This document shows, one piece after another, positions 46,306-52,159 of a DNA stretch of 52,159 nt. Every line of letters starts with the position of its first letter. Position 1 is the first letter of the stretch. The notes under the pieces were generated by a model. The model did no database searches. It saw only the letters and a list, made by a program, of their open reading frames with translations, and was not told the DNA's origin. The stretch is from Natronospirales bacterium (GTDB taxonomy: Bacteria > Pseudomonadota > Gammaproteobacteria > Natronospirales > JAIVGZ01), in NCBI GenBank assembly GCA_020201335.1, contig JAIVGZ010000035.1, forward strand, positions 32,793 through 84,951, in the 5' to 3' direction. Both the position numbers and the translations under genes were made by a program.

Positions 46306-48331
46306 CGTCGTCTCCATCCCGTAGCGCGGGGTATTCGAGTGCGTACGCCGGCGGCTCGCCACCGGGCCCCTGCAGGTAATGTTCGAACCAACGCAACTGT
46401 CGCAAGCTAAAGTCGTATCGCGATGCGGCGCGCTGGTTACCGTGGCCCTCCCCCGGGTACAGGATCAGTCGCACCGGAGCATTGTCCTGGAGCCTGAGCA
46501 AGCGGTACAACGCCAGCGAATGGCCGGGGTGTACCCGCGTGTCCGCCTCGCCGTGCATGATCAATAACGGGGTCCGCGAGTTAGCCGTGTGATACAGCGG
46601 GCTGCGTTCGCGGTACAGGTCCCAGTTCTCCCACGGCCAGACGCGCAGGTGTACGCGGTACATCTCGTACGGGATGTCGCCAAGCGCCATCATCATCGTG
46701 GCGTCGGAGATACCGACCGCCATCACACCAGCCGCAAATCTTTCGGAGTAATAGGTCGCGCCCCACGCGGTTGCATAACCTCCGTACGATCCACCGGTGA
46801 TGCCGACCTTGTCGCCGTCAACGAGCCCGATTTCGATCAGGTGGTCAACGCCGTCGACGTAGTCGTCGAACTCTTTTCCTGCCGGGTCGAGGTGGTCGAG
46901 CTTCGAGAACTCGACGCCGCGACCGGTACTCGCGCGGTAATTCGGATAGAACACCGCGAAGCCACGCGCCGCTGCGACCTGCCCCGGCAGGTTGTATTGG
47001 GTCAACCAGCCGTTGCTGTAATGCGCTTCCGGCCCACCGTGAATCTGCAGAATCAATGGATATCTCTGTCCTTCACGCGCATCGAGCGGACGGATCAGCA
47101 GGCCCTCGATCTCCAGCCCGTCGCGTGCGGCGTACCGCACCACTTCCTGGCGGCCGAGCGGCACTCCGGCGAGCCACGGGTTGCTGTTGGTAAGACGGCG
47201 CGCTGCATTCGCGCCGCGCGGCAACAGGAATGCTTCGTTCGGGTGTGCGGGCGTCGAGCCGGTCAGCGCGATATCCCCGTTACGCGCAACGCTCATCTGC
47301 GTGAATATCGGCCCACCAGCACGGACGACCGTGCGGGCGTTGCGGCCATCACGGCGGACGGTTCCGATTCGAGCTTCGACCCCCTCCATCGAGATGAACG
47401 CGAGCGTGTTCGCATCGCTCCACCCCATACGCCATACATGCCCGATGAGGCCCGGCAACACATCCACCGTCTGCCCACCGGCAGCAGGAACGACAACCAG
47501 CCGGCCTTCGCGCGGGTCGGACTCGTCTTCCCCGGCAATCATCGCTAGATGACTACCGTCCGGGCTCCACTCGATTGGGCCGAGCTTGCCGGGGTTGTCG
47601 ATACGCGAAAGGACCTCGCCACTCTGCGCGTCGACAACGCGCACGCGCGTGAACACCAGCGAATCATCGACGGCCGGCGTCGGCGCGACGGCCAGTGCGA
47701 GCCGACGGCCATCCGGGCTCCAGTGGACCTGGTGGACGGTGCCTTCGACCGGAAGCCGCTCCGCATCGCCGCCGGCCATCGGCGCAATCCATACACCCGT
47801 GTCGAGCCAATCCTCTTCGTGCACCTTCTGACTGAAACCCTGCAGGCGCAGCGCGCGGTTATCCGCGGATTCTGGCGCGCGCGCCAGCAACGCGACGCGG
47901 GCTCCGTCGTGACTTACCGCATACCCGGAAATCGCCGTCTCGAGCTTCGCGACCCTACGCGCTTCACCGCCCGCGACCGGCATTAGGTAAAGCGCGACGT
48001 GCTCATCCCCGGCCCGCTTGGCGAGAAAAGTCAGTGCTTGGCCGTCACGCGTCCACGCTGGCTGGCGCACGTTTACCTGTCCAGTGATATACGGCCGCGA
48101 ATTACCGCGCGCGTCGGACACATGCAATTCGGTCCAGGCAGCGCCGTCGTCCTCGCTCATCAACGAGCGTGGCACCGACAGCAGGTACGCAACCTGTCCA
48201 CCCTGCGGCGACACCACGGTTTCGGTCACCATCCGCATCTGCGCGACCTGTTCAGGCGTCAGGCCGTTCGCCGCTGCAACAAACGGCAGTACCACCAGCG
48301 CCAACATCCACATTCCTTTCAGCTTCAGCAT
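46298..48331 (-). CDS. S9-family prolyl oligopeptidase-type peptidase
   Basis: 677 residues. Signal peptide to about residue 20; a beta-propeller with WD-like strands (VHWSPDGRRLALAV, IEWSPDGSHLAMIAG) fills 30-390, then an alpha/beta hydrolase domain with nucleophile Ser in GITGGSYGGYAT near 514, Asp in HGEADTRVHPG near 597 and His in YPGEGHGNQ near 631. A periplasmic acylaminoacyl- or dipeptidyl-peptidase. It is between a small membrane protein gene and the M20 gene, overlapping both. Confidence 0.94.
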   Translation of the reverse strand: MLKLKGMWMLALVVLPFVAAANGLTPEQVAQMRMVTETVVSPQGGQVAYLLSVPRSLMSEDDGAAWTELHVSDARGNSRPYITGQVNVRQPAWTRDGQALTFLAKRAGDEHVALYLMPVAGGEARRVAKLETAISGYAVSHDGARVALLARAPESADNRALRLQGFSQKVHEEDWLDTGVWIAPMAGGDAERLPVEGTVHQVHWSPDGRRLALAVAPTPAVDDSLVFTRVRVVDAQSGEVLSRIDNPGKLGPIEWSPDGSHLAMIAGEDESDPREGRLVVVPAAGGQTVDVLPGLIGHVWRMGWSDANTLAFISMEGVEARIGTVRRDGRNARTVVRAGGPIFTQMSVARNGDIALTGSTPAHPNEAFLLPRGANAARRLTNSNPWLAGVPLGRQEVVRYAARDGLEIEGLLIRPLDAREGQRYPLILQIHGGPEAHYSNGWLTQYNLPGQVAAARGFAVFYPNYRASTGRGVEFSKLDHLDPAGKEFDDYVDGVDHLIEIGLVDGDKVGITGGSYGGYATAWGATYYSERFAAGVMAVGISDATMMMALGDIPYEMYRVHLRVWPWENWDLYRERSPLYHTANSRTPLLIMHGEADTRVHPGHSLALYRLLRLQDNAPVRLILYPGEGHGNQRAASRYDFSLRQLRWFEHYLQGPGGEPPAYALEYPALRDGDDDE

Positions 48332-48849
48332 CAGTTTTCCCTCGCTTGTTGGGCGCGCTCGCGACGCAGGTCGCGGCGCCCATGAACTTCTTCAACGTGA
48401 AAATCGAATTCGAGATCGCCGACGATTGCGAGCGCAGTCCCTGGCAACAACCTCACACGGCGCTCGAACTCAACGGATGACGACGGCGCGATGCGCAGGT
48501 TGAACGGCTGGCGGTGCACGCCGAGCGACGTACAGTCGCCATCCACGCAGTCCCGCAGCACGATACGAGCGGCAAAGCCGGTCACGACCACTATATCCGA
48601 CCGGTTGTGCGCGATGCCGCGCAGCCGGTGCTCACCGTGCCAAGGATCGAGTGTCAGCGCTTCGAGCTCCAGTTCAGCCGGCGCCGTGACTGGTGCGTCG
48701 ACGAGCTCCGGGTCCGGGGTCAGCGCGAACCACGCCCAGCTTGCGAGCAGCAAGACGAACAAGACGCCGCCGAGCACCGCCCGGTGGTTCGGGAAACGCC
48801 ACGCGAGAACACCGATAATCAGGAATATAGTGCCTAGCAGCGGAATCAT
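48331..48849 (-). CDS. Small membrane protein of unknown function
   Basis: 172 residues. Two N-terminal membrane helices (about 2-17 and 25-43), then an exported or cytoplasmic beta-rich domain (LEALTLDPWHGEHRLRGIAHN, FNLRIAPSSSVEFERRV). I do not recognise the family. It overlaps the S9 peptidase start by one base and probably heads the three-gene operon. TATAGT ends ten bases before the ATG. Confidence 0.68.
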   Translation of the reverse strand: MIPLLGTIFLIIGVLAWRFPNHRAVLGGVLFVLLLASWAWFALTPDPELVDAPVTAPAELELEALTLDPWHGEHRLRGIAHNRSDIVVVTGFAARIVLRDCVDGDCTSLGVHRQPFNLRIAPSSSVEFERRVRLLPGTALAIVGDLEFDFHVEEVHGRRDLRRERAQQAREN

Positions 48850-48935
48850 TACGCGCCAAACTATAGCATTCACCTGCAGGAAACGCGGTAAGAGACCTGA
48901 TTGAGCGCGACAGCTACGCGCGGGACCATCGAAGC

Positions 48936-49404
48936 ATGAATTCGATCCGCGCAATCACGTTGTTCTGCGCGGCGGCTGCCGTGCTCGGCAGCGCCGATGC
49001 AAGCCCGCGCGACCCGTCCAACAACCTCGGCGGCGCGAACGCGCTCGGTGGACAACCGGCACCCGGGCTGTACCGACCGCCCGACGACACCGGGCGCCGT
49101 ATGTTGATTGTTGCCGGTATGGGCGCCGCGGCACTCGTGATGGTCGGGGCCTTACAAGGTGGCGACGACTCTGCTGCGCCATCGCAACCCCAGGGCGCGA
49201 CCGGTACGCAGGACCCGCCGCCCACCACCCCGCCGCCTACTCAGTCGCCGCCACCGCCGGACGACCCACCTGCGCCGCCGCCACCGGACGCCTCCGCCGC
49301 CGCCGGACGATCCGCCGCCGCCGGACGATCCGCCGCCGCCAGACGATCCGCCACCGCCACCGGATCCGCCGGCGCCGCCGCCTACGCATCCAAGCGGCGG
49401 CTGA
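48936..49404 (+). pseudogene. Exported proline-rich protein, frameshifted (YjbE-like?)
   Basis: About 156 residues. A signal peptide (1-22), a Gly/Asn/Pro stretch, a second hydrophobic segment MLIVAGMGAAALVMVGALQGG, then an Asp-Pro-rich tail. The frame changes near 49286: the first frame leaves the PPPPD pattern, while the +1 frame continues PPPPPDDPPPPDD repeats to a stop at 49402-49404. A 2-base deletion (AT of a GACGAT unit) would explain it. The hydrophobic part followed by GGDD/GATGT recalls YjbE of the Yjb exopolysaccharide locus, and a YjbH homologue lies 430 bases on. Confidence 0.6.
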
Positions 49405-49772
49405 CCGGCGCGCGCGCGTATCCAGTTCAGCGCTCGAAATATCGGTTTCCTGCCGACAATCCAGCGCAACGCTGGGCGTTTGCCCGGGTAATCGGCGAGG
49501 AGCAAGCCGGTGATGATGGTGATCACCCCTTGTCCAGGCAGAACCAACATCGCGATTCCCGCGAGCAGCAATACGTATGCAACGAGGTTACGGACGACGA
49601 GTACCGTCGCGCGGATGACCGGGTGATGGTCGGCCCATCGGCTGCGTGGCGCACGCGGACCGACGAAATAGTTAGCCGGGATGCGCACCACCAGCCACCG
49701 CACGGCAATGATTGACCCTATGAATAGGACCACCGACAAGCCGCCGAGCCAAAGCAGTAATTCCGCACCCAT
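49152..49772 (-). CDS. PGPGW-type membrane protein with an antisense Gly-rich tail
   Basis: The first 122 residues form a small membrane protein: a helix (LLLWLGGLSVVLFIGSIIAV), a loop, another helix with VLVVRNLVAYVLLLAGIAMLVLPGQGVITIITGLL (in pieces), then ALRWIVGRKPIFRALNWIRARAGQPPL. That is the full usual length of the PGPGW family. Beyond about 49405 the frame has no stop and reads the proline-rich gene backwards as Gly/Arg-rich residues to 49152. That tail is probably an artefact or the result of a lost stop; a TAG lies in the next frame just there. Confidence 0.65.
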   Translation of the reverse strand: MGAELLLWLGGLSVVLFIGSIIAVRWLVVRIPANYFVGPRAPRSRWADHHPVIRATVLVVRNLVAYVLLLAGIAMLVLPGQGVITIITGLLLADYPGKRPALRWIVGRKPIFRALNWIRARAGQPPLGCVGGGAGGSGGGGGSSGGGGSSGGGGSSGGGGGVRWRRRRWVVRRWRRLSRRRGGGRRVLRTGRALGLRWRSRVVATL

Positions 49773-49830
49773 GCAGCGCAGGATACGGCCTCGGACGGGT
49801 ATGTGGACGTTCACCTCGGGTGAACACCTG

Positions 49831-51930
49831 ATGCGCGGCGTCTGCGCCGCAGCGTTATTGGTCGCCGGCACGGCGCTGGCGACGCCTGGCGCCCAGACCG
49901 GCCAGTCTGGCCTGGTGCATATGCCGGATGCGCGCGTCGCCGACGACGGCACATGGCGCATCGGTGCCGCACACATGGAACCTTACAGTGCATTGTGGAG
50001 CAGCATCACACTGCTGCCGCGCCTCGAAGTCTCCGGCCGTTTCACGCGCATCGCTGATACCAAGCCGTTCGAGAACACCGAATACGGCGCGCATAAGGAC
50101 AAGGCGTTCGACGCCAAGTTCGTCCTGTTCGAGGAACGCGGCACCTGGCCAGCAATCGCCGTCGGCATACAGGATTTCCTTGGCGACAGCCGCCTGTTCG
50201 ATGCTGCGTATCTCGTCGCTTCGAAATCGATAGACGCAGGACTCGCAGGGCAATTCGACCTGACGGCTGGCGTCGGGCGCGACCGCATCGACGGCGCGTT
50301 CGGCGGCGTCCGCTGGCACCCACCCGGCTTAACCGGCGTCCGCGTGCTCGTCGAGTGGGATGCATACGATTACGACAACGATTTCTACGCGCGCACGCAC
50401 CAGGTGCCCGCACGCACTGGTGGACTCACCTACGCGGCCGAATACACGCGCGGCTGGGTGACCGCGCAGGGCGCGTGGCAGGATGGTTACTGGGGCGCGA
50501 ACCTGCAGCTCTCGGTTCCGCTGCACCGCCGCACCTTCGTGCCACGCCACGACGAGCCGCGCCCTGTCACGGTCGTGCCGCCGCAAACCACGCTTGCCGA
50601 ATGGCGCGACGCACCGGAATCTCTGCAGCCGCTGTTCCGCTCCCTCGCCGCAGAGGGCATCAGCGATGCACAGCTGGCGGTCGATGGCGACCGACTGATC
50701 GTTTCGATCGCCGAGCGCCGCATGTCGATGCTGGGCCGCGCCGCAGGGCGGGCCGCGCGTGTGGTCGCGTTGCACGCGCCGCCGGATGCCAAACAGCTAG
50801 AGCTCACAATCACCGAGTTCCGCCTACCGCTGGTCACTTACCGATTCGCTGACCTGCCACTACTGCGGGCGTACTTCACCGGAATGGCCGACGCTGCTGC
50901 GCTGCAGCCATCGCTCTCGGTCGCTTATGCGGATGCGGCGACGCAACGTGCGCTCGAACACACGGCGCACGGCTGGCACGAAGTGTTCGGCCCGCCACGC
51001 GGCGGGGTACGCGCACGCACCGGCTCGCCGGTGTTCGGAGTCCCGCTGAGTGTCCGCACGAGCGCCGGCGTGCTACGCGTGCAGCCGCTACGCGCATCGT
51101 TCACCTTTAACGACCCGAACGGCGTGCTGAAGCACGACCTGTATACGAGCGCGTCATTCACTCAGTGGCTCGGCCGGCGTTCCTACATGACCGCCGCCGG
51201 CCGCCTTACGCTCGATGAGAACATCAGCGACACGATAGGCGTGTCGAACAGCGAACTGCCGCGCGTACGCTCGGACGTCGGCCGTTACCGGCGCGAGGGG
51301 GAACGGCTCCGCCTGCAGGCGCTGTACGGTGCGCACCTGGCCAACCCGATGGACCGCGTCTACGCATGGCTGTCGGCCGGGCTGCTCGAGGAGATGTTCG
51401 CCGGGGGTGGTGGTGAGGTGCTGTACCTGCCGCAGGCCGGGAACTGGGCGCTCGGTGCAAGTGCCTACGCGGTACGCCAACGTGACTACCGCGGCGGCTT
51501 CGGCTTCTTCGACTACCAGACGGTCACCGCACTGGTTTCGCACCACTACCGGGTTCCACGCTTCGGGCTAACCTTCACCACGCGCGCTGGCCGCTTCCTT
51601 GCAGGGGACCTCGGCGCACGCTTCGAAGTCAGGCGCCGCTTCAAGTCAGGCTTCGAGGTCGGCGCCTGGTACACGGTGACCGATGCAAACGACATCACCT
51701 CGCCCGGCACGCCCGATGACCCATACCACGATAAAGGGCTGTATCTCCGGTTCGCGGTGGGGCCGTTCCTCCCGCGCGACAACGCAGCAGTCGTCGACTT
51801 CTCGCTCGCGCCGTGGGCGCGCGACCCGGGCCAGATGGTGCGGGCACCCGGCAGGCTCTATGAATTATTCGAGCGCCGCCTGCTGCTCAACCTTGAGGAA
51901 TTTGGCCCCTGGTCGGACTTCGGCTACTGA
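49831..51930 (+). CDS. yjbH: YjbH-like outer-membrane protein
   Basis: 699 residues. A signal peptide ends in ALA near 18. YjbH domains follow: TGQSGLVHMPDARVADDGTWRIG at the start of the barrel, SSITLLPRLEVSGRFTRI, an inner domain with LAAEGISDAQLAVDGDRLIVSI near 270 and a second barrel part with GEVLYLPQAGNWALG and YLRFAVGPFLPRD. YjbH belongs to the YjbEFGH exopolysaccharide group regulated by RcsB in E. coli. ATG 49831 gives the best signal peptide; earlier ATGs lie inside the divergent membrane protein gene. Confidence 0.9.
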   Translation: MRGVCAAALLVAGTALATPGAQTGQSGLVHMPDARVADDGTWRIGAAHMEPYSALWSSITLLPRLEVSGRFTRIADTKPFENTEYGAHKDKAFDAKFVLFEERGTWPAIAVGIQDFLGDSRLFDAAYLVASKSIDAGLAGQFDLTAGVGRDRIDGAFGGVRWHPPGLTGVRVLVEWDAYDYDNDFYARTHQVPARTGGLTYAAEYTRGWVTAQGAWQDGYWGANLQLSVPLHRRTFVPRHDEPRPVTVVPPQTTLAEWRDAPESLQPLFRSLAAEGISDAQLAVDGDRLIVSIAERRMSMLGRAAGRAARVVALHAPPDAKQLELTITEFRLPLVTYRFADLPLLRAYFTGMADAAALQPSLSVAYADAATQRALEHTAHGWHEVFGPPRGGVRARTGSPVFGVPLSVRTSAGVLRVQPLRASFTFNDPNGVLKHDLYTSASFTQWLGRRSYMTAAGRLTLDENISDTIGVSNSELPRVRSDVGRYRREGERLRLQALYGAHLANPMDRVYAWLSAGLLEEMFAGGGGEVLYLPQAGNWALGASAYAVRQRDYRGGFGFFDYQTVTALVSHHYRVPRFGLTFTTRAGRFLAGDLGARFEVRRRFKSGFEVGAWYTVTDANDITSPGTPDDPYHDKGLYLRFAVGPFLPRDNAAVVDFSLAPWARDPGQMVRAPGRLYELFERRLLLNLEEFGPWSDFGY

Positions 51931-51974
51931 AAATATTTCCCGGCCTCTAGGGGGACCGGTATGCTGACCGGCCT

Positions 51975-52159
51975 ATGAGCACGCCAATCATTTCCATATC
52001 AGCGCTGAACAAGGTATTCGCGGGCGGCACGGTCGCGCTCACCGACGTTGACCTCGAAGTTCGGCGGGGTGAGATCTTCGGGCTACTCGGTCCGAACGGC
52101 GCCGGCAAGACCACACTGATCAGCGTGATCTGCGGGCTCGTCACGCCGACCTCGGGGTC
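51975..52159 (+). CDS. ABC transporter ATP-binding protein, 5' part
   Basis: The first 61 residues of an ABC ATPase, cut by the window edge. The A-loop region [19 protein letters not shown], then Walker [10 protein letters not shown] at residues 39-47 and the export-type [14 protein letters not shown]. It resembles ATPases of ABC-2 exporters (drug, polysaccharide or Nod-type). TATGCT (51960-51965) ends nine bases before ATG 51975. Confidence 0.92.
   Translation, partial: MSTPIISISALNKVFAGGTVALTDVDLEVRRGEIFGLLGPNGAGKTTLISVICGLVTPTSG

Noticed and set aside
49152-49400. Gly/Arg-rich protein tail on the minus strand as a real domain
   Set aside because: It is the exact antisense of a repetitive proline codon tract and begins where the membrane protein family normally ends.

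Overview
The window is chromosomal DNA from a GC-rich gammaproteobacterium. The evidence is the order pilT-pilU / yggS-proC-yggT, the order tsaD / rpsU-yqeY-dnaG-rpoD-tRNA, sigma-70 regions 2 to 4 that look almost enterobacterial, a B12-dependent ribonucleotide reductase split into two genes as in Pseudomonas aeruginosa, and many outer-membrane barrels and lipoproteins. I cannot name the genus. The content is mostly housekeeping and cell-envelope genes. I see no insertion sequence, prophage, integron, CRISPR array or rRNA.

Layout: 1-6.3 kb holds the 3' end of a PyrK-like gene, three tandem type IV pilus retraction ATPases, yggS-proC-yggT and an HU-like gene. 6.3-6.7 kb is a REP/REPIN repeat cluster. 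6.7-10.8 kb holds glyoxalase I, an alpha/beta hydrolase, a TerB-like protein, a TonB-like protein, MsrB and a lipoprotein FKBP. 10.8-19.1 kb holds a class-III aminotransferase, two zinc-peptidase lipoproteins, a lytic transglycosylase-like lipoprotein, an SRAP protein, an XRE regulator and a porin-like protein. 19.1-22.1 kb is nrdJab with a strong promoter and an NrdR-type operator. 22.3-29 kb holds DegQ, a small barrel, TauE, a DUF2914 protein, an aldehyde dehydrogenase and Slt. 28.9-35.8 kb holds an NDUFA9-like protein, a lipoprotein aminopeptidase, cca, midA, a pteridine reductase-like SDR, folK, folB and tsaD. 35.8-41.6 kb is the rpsU-yqeY-dnaG-rpoD-tRNA-Ile(CAU) block with a TPR-GGDEF gene inserted. 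41.6-52.2 kb holds unknown membrane and envelope proteins, an SGNH hydrolase, an EamA transporter, an M20 amidohydrolase, an S9 peptidase, a YjbE/YjbH-like pair and the start of an ABC ATPase.

Two things stand out. First, about sixteen genes carry a -10-like hexamer 6-9 bases before the start codon and no Shine-Dalgarno sequence, which suggests many leaderless transcripts. Some divergent pairs seem to share one symmetric -10 element. Second, three places look broken: the yqeY/GGDEF junction, the rpoD non-conserved region and a proline-rich gene. They may be real deletions or frameshifts, or assembly errors, and reads are needed to decide. I did not find a clearly new multi-gene defence or metabolic system.
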